DNA of 64,000 nucleotides from Paenibacillus mangrovi. Its GTDB lineage: Bacteria; Bacillota; Bacilli; Paenibacillales; Paenibacillaceae. The notes below the pieces were generated by a model that was given only the letters and a program-made list of their open reading frames with translations, did no database searches and was not told the DNA's origin. Position numbers and translations under genes: made by a program. Positions 9,107-16,974 of this stretch are shown here, piece by piece. The stretch covers positions 310,001 to 374,000 of the forward strand of contig NZ_JALIRP010000005.1 in NCBI RefSeq assembly GCF_022898935.1. The letters run 5' to 3'. Position 1 is the stretch's first letter. Each line of letters begins with the position of its first letter.

Positions 9107-9544
9107 GATGTCTTATCCCCCATCTCTCAAACTGTTTTTCATTGTATATCGGATTACTCGGAATAGCAATATAAATCCGAATGATACAAGGTTTTGCCAA
9201 TTTAACATGTTACTCGACTAAAATGCCCAGATAAAATGAGCTAAAGTTTGTAGTTATCTTTTATCGATACAAAATAACCAAATAAGCTAAAGCCCGGATC
9301 AGCTTTAGCTTATTTCTATTGATATAAGAAAAACGTTTATCGACGTACTTTCACAGATGATAGACCTCATTTAGAGGTAGTTTTTCTTGCGATATAAGGA
9401 TGTGGGCTCGTCGAAGTTTATACTTTCTTATATCTTAAAATTGGTTGAAGGTTCTCCAGTGCTTCAGCCTATTTTATTTACTAACTTTAGTTTAGTAGGA
9501 AACGATAGAAATTGCTATAGATATTTTTCGAAATTTGTCGAAAC
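9107..9544. other. Gene-free AT-rich interval with several inverted repeats
   Basis: This stretch lies between the end of the sigma-factor gene and the start of the peptide-importer operon. It must carry the importer promoter, but no clean -35/-10 pair stands out. It contains a perfect 13-bp inverted repeat at 9281-9314, an AAGAAAAAC/GTTTTTCTT pair at about 9326-9390, and a TACTAAC/GTTTAGTA pair near 9479-9497. Short ORFs here have no ribosome site and look spurious. Confidence 0.5.
9281..9314. repeat. Perfect 13-bp inverted repeat, loop of 8
   Basis: AATAAGCTAAAGC at 9281-9293 pairs exactly with 9302-9314 across an eight-base loop. On the minus strand it is followed by a loosely T-rich stretch, so it may be a weak terminator for the sigma-factor operon about 230 bases upstream. 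It could also be an operator for the importer. Confidence 0.65.
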
Positions 9545-10411
9545 TTACTGTCGAAATATCAGTTTATCCGGATTTCTGATGAAGTACAGATTACGGACTG
9601 CATCCGCTTCAACGTGCAGCAGAACCGCAGCAATAATTTGATCTTCCGAGCGGATCAGCAGGCCCGCTTGCCCATTGATGTCGGTTAGCTCCATCTCTAT
9701 TTCACCAACATATTCCGGAGCTTTATGCATAAGCCCCAGGAGGAACCTGGCCACCCGGTCCGCAGAACGAATCGGATGCACAGCTGCCCAAGCTTTTCCG
9801 CCTCCATCGGTGATCGCCACGACATCCTCAGATAAAATAGAGACCACGTCATTCACCTGGCCGCTTTCAATTGCTGCCAAAAGGCGCCGCACCCACGCTT
9901 CGCTCGCCTCTTCGGCATGAACCGGCACATCCATATCCGGGGAAAGCCCCATTTTGCCCCGTGCCCGGCTCAGCAGCTTGCGGCAGTTTGGCTCGCTTTT
10001 ATCAAGCAATTCGGCAATGGCGCTGTGTTCGAACCCAAGAGCCTCGCGCAGCACAAATACCGCCCGTTCCGCCGGGCTCAGCATTTCCAGCAGCACCATC
10101 ATGGCATACGACAACAGCTCACCGCGAATGACGGTTTCGGATGCATCAGGGGCAGGCGTCAATATAGGCTCGGGAAGCCATTCCCCGAAATACTGCTCCC
10201 GCCGCTTCCGGGCTGATCTAAGCAGATCCAGACAGCGGTTCGTAACCATTTTGCACAAATAGGCCTTGGGCTCGGTTAACCGCTCTGGCTTCACGTCGTA
10301 GATCTTCACGAATACATCCTGCACAGCATCCTCCGCATCCGAGACCGAGCCTGTCATTTGGTAGGCCAGCGTAAACAGTAAACTCTTGTACCGCTCATAA
10401 AGCTCCTGCAT
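9545..10411 (-). CDS. ECF41-type (SigJ-like) RNA polymerase sigma factor with SnoaL-like C-terminal domain
   Basis: A 288-residue ECF sigma factor: region 2 at about 5-75 (DAEDAVQDVFVKIYD), region 4 at about 105-160 (LSPAERAVFVLREALGF), then a C-terminal NTF2/SnoaL-like domain. The three motifs that define group ECF41 are all present: WLPEP in the linker (about 73-77), DGGGK in the C-terminal domain and NPDKL at the extreme C-terminus. In this group the fused domain replaces a separate anti-sigma factor and both restrains and supports activity. It lies 34 bases downstream of an oxidoreductase gene, the kind of partner usual for ECF41. A candidate ECF41 promoter precedes that pair at 11665-11691. 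Confidence 0.93.
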   Translation of the reverse strand: MQELYERYKSLLFTLAYQMTGSVSDAEDAVQDVFVKIYDVKPERLTEPKAYLCKMVTNRCLDLLRSARKRREQYFGEWLPEPILTPAPDASETVIRGELLSYAMMVLLEMLSPAERAVFVLREALGFEHSAIAELLDKSEPNCRKLLSRARGKMGLSPDMDVPVHAEEASEAWVRRLLAAIESGQVNDVVSILSEDVVAITDGGGKAWAAVHPIRSADRVARFLLGLMHKAPEYVGEIEMELTDINGQAGLLIRSEDQIIAAVLLHVEADAVRNLYFIRNPDKLIFRQ

Positions 10412-10445
10412 CTGCTTCTCTCCTCATCCAACAACTCATGTACCG

Positions 10446-11630
10446 TTATTTTAGCAGACTGGCGATATCCCATGTCATTTTCCGTATGCGTCCAGCCAAT
10501 TTTCCGGTAATAAAAAGATCCAAGCCCCACTGCCGTGCCCAGATCATGCCTTGCTGCGGTCCAAGACCGAAGCAGAAAATGTCCATATACGGCTTATGCT
10601 GTGGTGCAGGCTTTCCCGACAAATCCGCCCCGATGACATGCCCCAGCCTTGCCGCCTGCGCCGATGCCTCCTTGCAGGTTTTACCGTCCTCTCGTCCCGT
10701 TTCCGGATCCATGATCCGGGCGCAATCACCAATGCTGTACAGACCTTTGGCGCCTGGAACCCGGTAGCTTGCATCGACAGGCACATAACCCTCCAGGGTA
10801 AGTGGCACTCCCATGTCCTGCAGCGCCGGATTCGGCTGCATTCCAAGGGTCCAGACACATAAGCCCACCGGAACCCTTTCACCACCCGCCAGGCTTAGTA
10901 CGCCGTCCATTTCCTGCAGTACCTTGCGCTGATGGATCGTCGTTACACCTTTGGCAGCCAGTAGACGCTCCAGTTTATGCCCTGCCTTAACGGGGCCCTC
11001 CGGGAATAAACGATCCAAGGCATTGTACAGCATGATGTTGATCTCTTCCGGTCCAATGCCCAGTGCTTCTGCATCTGCACGAACTCCCCAAGCCAGCTCC
11101 GCCGCCGTTTCGATGCCGCTGATGCCTGCGCCTGCAACCGCGATCGTCAGAAGCCGTTTCCGTTCCTCTCTGCGAGTTTCCACCTCCGCCTGCCTCAAAT
11201 TAGCCTGCCACACTTCGCGGATTTTGACGGCTGCTTGCAGACCTGTTAAGGCAATTCCCCCATGATCCGTACCGGGATCACGCACCACGCTGCCCACCGT
11301 CAGCACCAGAATGTCATAACCAAGCTCATACGATGCGCCTTCAGCATCCTGGTAGTGCAACCTTTTTTCCTCCGATTCAATGCGGGTGACTTGAGCTTCA
11401 ATCCGTTCCAGCCCTTGTGGGAACAGCTGTTCAAAAGGGACCGTGATGTCCTTTTCTTCAACGGCTGGTTGAAAAAGCAATACTTTGCGCAGGTGATAGG
11501 GCTGCTTATCGATGAGAATCAGTCTTGTTTTTCCTGGGATAGCTCCCTCGTTAACCGCCTTTCGAATCGCCTGGATGGCATGAATGCCAGCGTACCCTCC
11601 GCCTACAACAACGCATGTGTATGTTTTCAT
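10446..11630 (-). CDS. FAD/NAD(P)-dependent oxidoreductase, type II NADH dehydrogenase-like
   Basis: A 394-residue flavoprotein of the pyridine-nucleotide-disulphide reductase superfamily. The N-terminal FAD-binding motif reads VVVGGGYAGIHA, the second dinucleotide motif IAVAGAGISGIETAAEL lies near 165-181, and the FAD-closing GLYSIGDCARI lies near 317-327. No redox-active CxxC is present, so an NDH-2-like transfer from NAD(P)H to a quinone or other small acceptor is more likely than disulphide reduction. The C-terminal membrane-anchor helix of true NDH-2 is not evident. It forms an operon with the downstream ECF41 sigma gene and is the likely regulon member. Confidence 0.85.
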   Translation of the reverse strand: MKTYTCVVVGGGYAGIHAIQAIRKAVNEGAIPGKTRLILIDKQPYHLRKVLLFQPAVEEKDITVPFEQLFPQGLERIEAQVTRIESEEKRLHYQDAEGASYELGYDILVLTVGSVVRDPGTDHGGIALTGLQAAVKIREVWQANLRQAEVETRREERKRLLTIAVAGAGISGIETAAELAWGVRADAEALGIGPEEINIMLYNALDRLFPEGPVKAGHKLERLLAAKGVTTIHQRKVLQEMDGVLSLAGGERVPVGLCVWTLGMQPNPALQDMGVPLTLEGYVPVDASYRVPGAKGLYSIGDCARIMDPETGREDGKTCKEASAQAARLGHVIGADLSGKPAPQHKPYMDIFCFGLGPQQGMIWARQWGLDLFITGKLAGRIRKMTWDIASLLK

Positions 11631-11664
11631 TTGCTTCCTCTCCCTTCGCTTCTTCTGAACATGA

Positions 11665-11691
11665 AACGAAATAGGGGGCTGTTGTGTGACA
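11665..11691 (-). promoter_or_regulatory. Candidate ECF41 autoregulatory promoter
   Basis: On the minus strand TGTCACA (11685-11691) and CGTT (11665-11668) are separated by 16 bases, 35 bases before the oxidoreductase start. The published ECF41 consensus, as I recall it, is TGTCACA, a 16-base spacer, then CGTC, so 10 of 11 positions agree. The site lies directly upstream of the oxidoreductase-sigma operon, as autoregulation requires. Confidence 0.65.
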
Positions 11692-11747
11692 AGGGAGATA
11701 ACACTGGGTTCTTCATTTATAAGCTGCCATTGAATTATGAACTGCTG

Positions 11748-12536
11748 CTACCGGCGCCCTGCCTTCTTGCGGAACGCCCATCTCGACCAAATGAACGCCG
11801 CAATCAGAATCAAAGCGCACCAGCCAAGGGCCCACCAGATTTGGTTATTCACCGGCGTTCCCATTAGCAGCCCGCGAATCGTCTCAATCACCGGCGTAAT
11901 CGGCTGATGCTCCGCTACGCCTTGGAGCCACTTGGGCATGGTATCCGTCGGAACAAACGCACTTGACAGGTATGGCAGAAACAGCAGCGCAAAGCCGTAC
12001 CCGCTTGCGGCAGCAGGCGTTTTGGCGACGAGTCCGATCGCTGCGAAGAGCCATGTAAAGGTCAGGATGAACAAGGTTATCATACCCACTGCTCCGGCCC
12101 AGGCCGCTATTCCCGCATTCGGTTGAAATCCGACGAGCAGCGCAATTCCGATTACAATGCCGGTCGCGACCAGGTTCCGGACCAGACTTGCAACGACATG
12201 TCCTGTAATGACGTGGATACTGCGGATCGGCATCGTCTGGAAGCGGTCAATAATACCGCCCGTCATATCGGTTGATACATCCACAGCCACACTGGACGAT
12301 CCAAATCCCGCACACAGCAGGATAATTCCCGGAACGACGTAATTCACATAGTCCCCGCCGGGATCGATGGCACCGCCAAATACATAGGTAAACAATAGCA
12401 TCAGCATAATAGGAAGCATAATGGCCATCATCAGGGCCTCGATATTACGTATGCTGTGCAGCAGACTGCGACCGATAAACACGCCGCCGGTCACCAGCTG
12501 CGATGGTTTTCGGAGAGAATTGGTTGATTGGATCAT
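11748..12536 (-). CDS. ABC-2 type permease, DrrB-like exporter subunit
   Basis: A 262-residue six-helix ABC-2 permease: two N-terminal helices (MLLFTYVFGGAI), a PGIILLCAGFGSSSVAVDV segment, then four more helices. The motif QTMPIRSIHVITGHVVASLVRN matches the amphipathic coupling region of DrrB-type drug exporters (split here: QTMPIRSI, HVITGHVVASLVRN). It overlaps the ATPase gene by four bases and with it forms a heteromeric drug or lipid exporter. Confidence 0.9.
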   Translation of the reverse strand: MIQSTNSLRKPSQLVTGGVFIGRSLLHSIRNIEALMMAIMLPIMLMLLFTYVFGGAIDPGGDYVNYVVPGIILLCAGFGSSSVAVDVSTDMTGGIIDRFQTMPIRSIHVITGHVVASLVRNLVATGIVIGIALLVGFQPNAGIAAWAGAVGMITLFILTFTWLFAAIGLVAKTPAAASGYGFALLFLPYLSSAFVPTDTMPKWLQGVAEHQPITPVIETIRGLLMGTPVNNQIWWALGWCALILIAAFIWSRWAFRKKAGRR

Positions 12537-13417
12537 AAGGAAGCCCCCTTTTCCGTTGCGGTTAACGCCAGGAATACATCATCCAAGCTTGGTCTGCGGA
12601 TGCTGATCCGCGTTCCTTCTTCTGCTGAATGCACCAAACTATCCAGGATATCCTTTACCTCTGCGATGCTGCCGCCCGTTGGAATCTCACGGATGACGTC
12701 ATCCTGGGCATTACGCAGCTCAACAACCTCGCCACCGATGCGGGCCTTCATCTCAGTAGGAGTCCCGTGGGCTACGATTCGTCCGCCCGATATCACGGCA
12801 ATGGTGTCGGCCAGCTGATCAGCTTCTTCCAAGTACTGAGTCGTCAGAAAAACGGTAACTCCGCTTGCCGACAAATCGAGAATAATATCCCATAGGGCGC
12901 GTCTGCTGCGTGTATCCAGCCCTGTCGTCGGCTCATCCAGAAAAATAATCGGTCTGCGCACCACCAGGCTGACTGCCAGATCCAGCCTCCGACGCATCCC
13001 CCCTGAAAAAGTCTTCACGCGTTTGCGGGCCACCTCCGTCAGACCAAAATGCTCCAACAGCTCGCTCGCCCGCAAACGGGCTTCCGAGCACGAGAGTCCG
13101 CAAAGTCTGCCCATCATCCGCAGATTTTCCTCACTGGATAAAGCCTCATCGACCGCGGCGAACTGGCCCGTCAAGCTTATTGAGCGTTTCACCTCTTCTT
13201 TGCTGCGGACCACGTCATATCCCGCTACCTTAGCGGATCCCGCATCCGGAGTCACAAGCGTCGAGAGAATATTGATGAGTGTGGTTTTGCCGGCACCATT
13301 TGGTCCGAGCAGCGCAACGATCTTACCCTGCGGAACAGCCAAATCAATTCCTTTCAGAACTGTCTGCTGGCCGAATTTTTTCTCCAAACCCGAAACTTCA
13401 ATCGCAAGCGAGCTCAT
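12533..13417 (-). CDS. ABC exporter ATP-binding protein, DrrA-like
   Basis: A 294-residue ATPase of the daunorubicin-resistance type. It has Walker A GPNGAGKTT (38-46), Q-loop SLTGQFAAVDEALS, signature SGGMRRRLDLA, Walker B IIFLDEPTTGLD and the DrrA C-terminal extension (RRPSLDDVFLALTA). It is transcribed divergently from a TetR-family gene, with an operator and overlapping promoters between them, so induction by a substrate of the exporter is likely. Confidence 0.92.
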   Translation of the reverse strand: MSSLAIEVSGLEKKFGQQTVLKGIDLAVPQGKIVALLGPNGAGKTTLINILSTLVTPDAGSAKVAGYDVVRSKEEVKRSISLTGQFAAVDEALSSEENLRMMGRLCGLSCSEARLRASELLEHFGLTEVARKRVKTFSGGMRRRLDLAVSLVVRRPIIFLDEPTTGLDTRSRRALWDIILDLSASGVTVFLTTQYLEEADQLADTIAVISGGRIVAHGTPTEMKARIGGEVVELRNAQDDVIREIPTGGSIAEVKDILDSLVHSAEEGTRISIRRPSLDDVFLALTATEKGASL

Positions 13418-13451
13418 GAATCTTCCTCCCTATACCGATTTTCGTATTTTT

Positions 13452-13484
13452 TGTGTATTACATAAACAGTTTATTGCATACACA
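13452..13484. promoter_or_regulatory. Palindromic operator between drrAB-like and tetR-like genes
   Basis: Two 16-base arms around a single A (13468) agree in 13 of 16 positions: outer TGTGTAT/ATACACA and inner ATAAAC/GTTTAT. The palindrome covers the expected transcription start of the exporter promoter and the -35 of the tetR promoter. That is the arrangement expected of a TetR dimer site controlling both. Confidence 0.75.
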
Positions 13485-13502
13485 GTATATTCTATATACA
13501 AT
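13474..13502 (+). promoter_or_regulatory. SigA-type promoter of the TetR-like regulator
   Basis: TTGCAT (13474-13479), a 17-base spacer and TACAAT (13497-13502). Its -35 lies inside the operator arm, so the regulator probably represses itself as well as the exporter. Confidence 0.55.
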
Positions 13503-13512
13503 TACAGTGCAA
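13484..13512 (-). promoter_or_regulatory. SigA-type promoter of the DrrAB-like exporter
   Basis: On the minus strand TTGCAC (13507-13512), a 17-base spacer and TATACT (13484-13489) form a good housekeeping promoter. The start would fall inside the operator. Confidence 0.65.
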
Positions 13513-13638
13513 CACTAATTTTTATGACAATCGGATTATTTTTTAAATATGTTCCTGATTCATTGCCAGAGAAATATAGCACGGATAATAGGGGCTTTCT
13601 GTAAATTGACACGAAGCGATGGGAGAAGCGTGAATCAT

Positions 13639-14424
13639 ATGGAGAATGAAAATGAAGATAACCTGCCTCTAGGCATAGCCCTTAGCTGGGGTCTCGTTAA
13701 ACCGCCGCAGCGTGGGCCCAAGCGGGAAATGAGCATCGAAAAAATCGTGAAAGCCGCCATGGAGATTGCTGACCAGGAAGGCCTGGCTGCCGTCTCGATG
13801 AGCAGGGTCGCCTCATCCTTGGGCTTTACCACCATGTCTCTGTACCGATACATTCCGAGCAAGGATGATCTGCTGCTGCTCATGATGGATGCGGCTTGCG
13901 ATATGGGAGGTATCCCGAATGAAGACGGACAGGACCTCAATTGGCGGGAAAAGATGCGCATCTATTTCCGGGCCAGTGTCGATATCATGCGGGAGCATCC
14001 TTGGTTTACCGACATTCCTATTTCCGGCGTACCCGTTACACCGAAGAATCTGGAGATCGTTGATTTGGGGCTGTGGACCACTCGGGATCTCCCCCTGAAC
14101 GATTATGAGAAAATGTCTATTGTGCTCCTCTTAAGCAGCTATGCGCGTTCATGCGGGATCCTTATGAAGGATATGGACCTGGCGATAAAAGCCGGAAAAA
14201 GCCCAAGCACATTCAGCGGTATTGATTACAGCAGCGCTCTTAAAAAGCTGGTCACTCCCGAACGTTATCCGCATCTGCATCCTATTTTGATGTCAGGAGC
14301 GTATACGGATGAAATTGAAGGAGGAAATCCTGTAGGGGATGACTTCGAGTTCGGATTGGAACGGATTTTGGATGGCATAGAGCATTATGTTACGAGCAAA
14401 AAGAACTACCCTGGTGGAAAATGA
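13639..14424 (+). CDS. TetR/AcrR-family transcriptional regulator
   Basis: A 261-residue repressor. A flexible acidic N-terminus precedes the DNA-binding domain at about 30-80 (AAMEIADQEGLAAVSMSRVASSLG, with recognition helix TTMSLYRYI). A large ligand-binding domain of the TetR_C type found in regulators of drug exporters follows. GGGAGA at 13621-13626 suits neither the GTG at 13630 nor the ATG at 13639 perfectly; the ATG is chosen. It is divergent from the DrrAB-like exporter and most likely represses it until the drug binds. Confidence 0.9.
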   Translation: MENENEDNLPLGIALSWGLVKPPQRGPKREMSIEKIVKAAMEIADQEGLAAVSMSRVASSLGFTTMSLYRYIPSKDDLLLLMMDAACDMGGIPNEDGQDLNWREKMRIYFRASVDIMREHPWFTDIPISGVPVTPKNLEIVDLGLWTTRDLPLNDYEKMSIVLLLSSYARSCGILMKDMDLAIKAGKSPSTFSGIDYSSALKKLVTPERYPHLHPILMSGAYTDEIEGGNPVGDDFEFGLERILDGIEHYVTSKKNYPGGK

Positions 14425-14445
14425 CGCCTCGTCCTTTGCCAGACA

Positions 14446-14490
14446 AAGAAGAAGCGGCCCCTTGTGACAAGGAGCCGCTTCTTCTTTTCA
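14446..14490. terminator. Strong bidirectional terminator
   Basis: A 13-bp perfect stem (14446-14458 with 14474-14486) with an inner CCTTG/CAAGG extension and TTTT on the plus side. It separates the convergent tetR-like and monooxygenase genes. Confidence 0.85.
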
Positions 14491-14570
14491 TGGCTGGAGC
14501 GCTGATTCACTGAATGCGAGTGTCTCTTTCTCGGCCCGGTGTGCAAACCAAGTCGCGAGCCGAGGCAATC

Positions 14571-15632
14571 TTACTCCTGCGGCTGGCCCGCAGCTTCCCA
14601 TCTGGCAATTTCATCGCGCACGATAGGTGCTGCCTTGGTTCCAAACAGTTCGATGGCTCTCATGACATCGTCATGCGGCATGGAGCCTACCGGTACATGG
14701 AGCATAAAGCGAGTGATGCCCACATGTTTGCGCAGATCGATGATTTTTTGGGCCACTGTTTCCGGATCGCCTACATACAGCGCTCCTTCCGGGCTGCGTG
14801 CAAAATCAAAGCTGGCTCGATCATAATGCCCCCAGCCCCGCTCCCTACCGAGCACATTCATACTGGCCTGTGTGGAAGGGAAGAATTTATCGGCCGCAAG
14901 CTCGGTCTCTTCTGCAACAAAGCCATGCGAATGAGATGCTACGGGCAGCTTCGAGACATCATGGCCCGCATGGGCAGCCGCTCTCTTGTAAATCTGGACA
15001 AGCGGAGCAAACTGCGTTGGTCTTCCTCCGATGATCGCCAGCACCAGCGGCAGCCCCAGAAGACCCGCACGGATGACCGACTCCTGGTTGCCACCGCTTC
15101 CGATCCATACCGGCAAAGGGTCCTGAACCGGACGCGGGTATACACCCAAATTGTTAATGGCAGGCCGGTGGCCGCCTTTCCAAGTGACTTTTTCGGACTC
15201 CCGGATTTTGAGCAGCAGCTCCAGTTTCTCATCAAACAGCTCATCGTAATCGTTCAAATCATAGCCAAACAACGGGAATGATTCGATAAAAGAACCCCGG
15301 CCTGCCATAATCTCCGCTCGTCCGTTCGAGATGCCATCCAGCGTCGCGAAATCCTGGAATACGCGCACCGGATCATCAGACGAGAGTACTGTTACCGCAC
15401 TGGTCAGCCGGATCCGCTTCGTCTGCGGCGCAGCCGCTGCGAGCACCATCGCCGGTGAAGACGCGGCATAATCCTTCCGATGGTGTTCGCCCACGCCAAA
15501 TACATCCAGCCCCACCTGATCCGCCAGCACAATTTCCTCCACCACCTCGCGCAGACGCTGTGCGTGACTGATGACCTCACCGGTGTGCACATCCGGCGTC
15601 GTTTCTACAAATGTACTTATTCCGATCTCCAT
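14571..15632 (-). CDS. LLM-class (luciferase-like) flavin-dependent oxidoreductase
   Basis: A 353-residue TIM-barrel enzyme of the bacterial luciferase family that uses reduced FMN (or F420 in other phyla) to oxidise an unidentified substrate. Family marks are the MEIGISTFVE start, EEIVLADQVGLDVFGVGEHH at 32-51, RIRLTSAVTVLSSDDPVRVFQDFATLD near 92-118 (in two parts: RIRLTSAVTVLSS and DPVRVFQDFATLD), GRAEIMAGRGSF and PVWIGSGG. It is a single gene bounded by a terminator downstream and a divergent gene upstream. A partner flavin reductase is not adjacent. Confidence 0.88.
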   Translation of the reverse strand: MEIGISTFVETTPDVHTGEVISHAQRLREVVEEIVLADQVGLDVFGVGEHHRKDYAASSPAMVLAAAAPQTKRIRLTSAVTVLSSDDPVRVFQDFATLDGISNGRAEIMAGRGSFIESFPLFGYDLNDYDELFDEKLELLLKIRESEKVTWKGGHRPAINNLGVYPRPVQDPLPVWIGSGGNQESVIRAGLLGLPLVLAIIGGRPTQFAPLVQIYKRAAAHAGHDVSKLPVASHSHGFVAEETELAADKFFPSTQASMNVLGRERGWGHYDRASFDFARSPEGALYVGDPETVAQKIIDLRKHVGITRFMLHVPVGSMPHDDVMRAIELFGTKAAPIVRDEIARWEAAGQPQE

Positions 15633-15856
15633 GGTCAGCCTCCTATTTTTTTGTAAGTTGCTTTATATAAGTGTAAATTTTAATGATTGATATCTTTATA
15701 TTGAACTATTTGACGCGGATTTTCAAGTATATATGCCTTCCATCCGAGCTTTCGCGAACACCCTCAAAATGTTACCACTATTTGGTACAAAACCAATTGA
15801 ACAAGCCCTCGTCCAACTATATGAATGACTATATCAATCAGCAAGGTGATGAATGG

Positions 15857-16897
15857 ATGACGAAAAGCAAAGCATTCCTTTTTCTATTAACCGCTTCCCT
15901 GTTATATGCAGCCCCAACACATGCGGAAACGGCCCCTCAAACCCACACGGCTGCCAAGCCGATATCCATCTACATCGATGGCCATCAGCTGCAGACCGAA
16001 GTAGAACCTCTCAACCTAAACGGTACCGTACTCGTTCCTATGCGCGGGATATTTGAAGAGGAGGGTGCCAAGCTGTCCTGGAACAATGTGAGCAAAACCG
16101 TTATAGCGACCAAGGGAAAGACAACGCTGACCTACCATATTGGTGAACATACCGCCTCGCTCAACGGAAAAAAAGTAGCTGTGGATGTACCCGGTCAAAT
16201 TGTAAACGGCTATACATTAATCCCTCTGCGTTTTGTCAGCGAAGCTCTGGGCAGCAGTGTGAATTGGGATCCGAACACCAAGACGGTGCAGATCACGTCG
16301 GCCATCAGTTATGAGACCTCCATTCAGAGGGGAGTCAATCTTCGAAGTTTGCCTGATGCCGAGAAAGGCACCGTACTTAATCTGCTGCCTGCAGGCACGA
16401 AGGTCCATGTGACCCGGGAGGTTAACGCCTTTTGGCTCGAGGTACGGACCCAGGATAACCAGACTGGATACATATCGGCCAAACCGAAATATACCGATTA
16501 TACAAGCCCTTCCCTCGCCGAACTGCAGGGTGATGCATTGATTGCTTACGGCAAAAAATATTTGGGCGCACCGTACGTGTTCGGAGCTTCCCCCGATCAG
16601 ACGAAAACGTTCGACTGTTCTTCTTTTGTGAAGCGCGTGTTCCAGGATACCCTGGCGATCGACCTGCCCCGTGTATCCTACGATCAAGCCAAAGTGGGCA
16701 AGGAAGTCAGCATCAATGACCTGCGCAAAGGGGATCTGTTGTTCTTCAGTGCACGGAATCTGGATATTGGACATGTTGCCATTTATGCAGGGAATAATCA
16801 GATTTTGCATACGTACTCCAAAGAGCTTGGCGTTCATGTCGAGGCCTTTGACGGACAATGGAAGAAACGGTTCGTTACCGCACGCCGGGTTTTTTAG
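15857..16897 (+). CDS. Secreted cell-wall hydrolase: copper-amine-oxidase-N-like, SH3 and NlpC/P60 domains
   Basis: A 346-residue exported protein. The signal peptide is FLFLLTASLLYAAPTHAET. A copper-amine-oxidase N-like repeat follows at about 45-150 (two halves: TVLVPMRGIFEEEGAKLSWN and YTLIPLRFVSEALGSSVNWD), then a bacterial SH3 domain at about 155-215 (GVNLRSLP). The C-terminal NlpC/P60 peptidase at about 225-346 has catalytic Cys in TFDCSSFVKRVF and His in GHVAIY, and cleaves peptidoglycan stem peptides. AAGGTGA at 15843-15849 fixes the ATG at 15857; an open frame continuing upstream to 15683 is not preferred. It is monocistronic, with its own terminator. Confidence 0.9.
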   Translation: MTKSKAFLFLLTASLLYAAPTHAETAPQTHTAAKPISIYIDGHQLQTEVEPLNLNGTVLVPMRGIFEEEGAKLSWNNVSKTVIATKGKTTLTYHIGEHTASLNGKKVAVDVPGQIVNGYTLIPLRFVSEALGSSVNWDPNTKTVQITSAISYETSIQRGVNLRSLPDAEKGTVLNLLPAGTKVHVTREVNAFWLEVRTQDNQTGYISAKPKYTDYTSPSLAELQGDALIAYGKKYLGAPYVFGASPDQTKTFDCSSFVKRVFQDTLAIDLPRVSYDQAKVGKEVSINDLRKGDLLFFSARNLDIGHVAIYAGNNQILHTYSKELGVHVEAFDGQWKKRFVTARRVF

Positions 16898-16940
16898 CTT
16901 AGTTGGAACCATATGCGTGCTCGCGGCTGCAAAATGACGA

Positions 16941-16974
16941 AAAAGGCACCCTCTCCGGAGGATGCCTTTCATTT
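16941..16974 (+). terminator. Terminator of the NlpC/P60 gene
   Basis: AAAGGCA/TGCCTTT stem with an inner CTCC/GGAG portion, followed by CATTTTAATT. It reaches the stop codon of the convergent dioxygenase gene, so both genes may use it. Confidence 0.75.

Noticed and set aside
9387..9641. 84-codon plus-strand frame in the importer upstream region
   Set aside because: No ribosome site, low-complexity composition, and it runs into the antisense of the sigma-factor gene.
14461..14471. TGTGACA, an ECF41-like -35 word
   Set aside because: It is the loop of a strong terminator hairpin, with no -10 partner and no gene in the right place.
15683..15856. 58-residue N-terminal extension of the NlpC/P60 protein
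   Set aside because: The signal peptide begins at the ATG at 15857, which has a good ribosome site; the extension would bury it.
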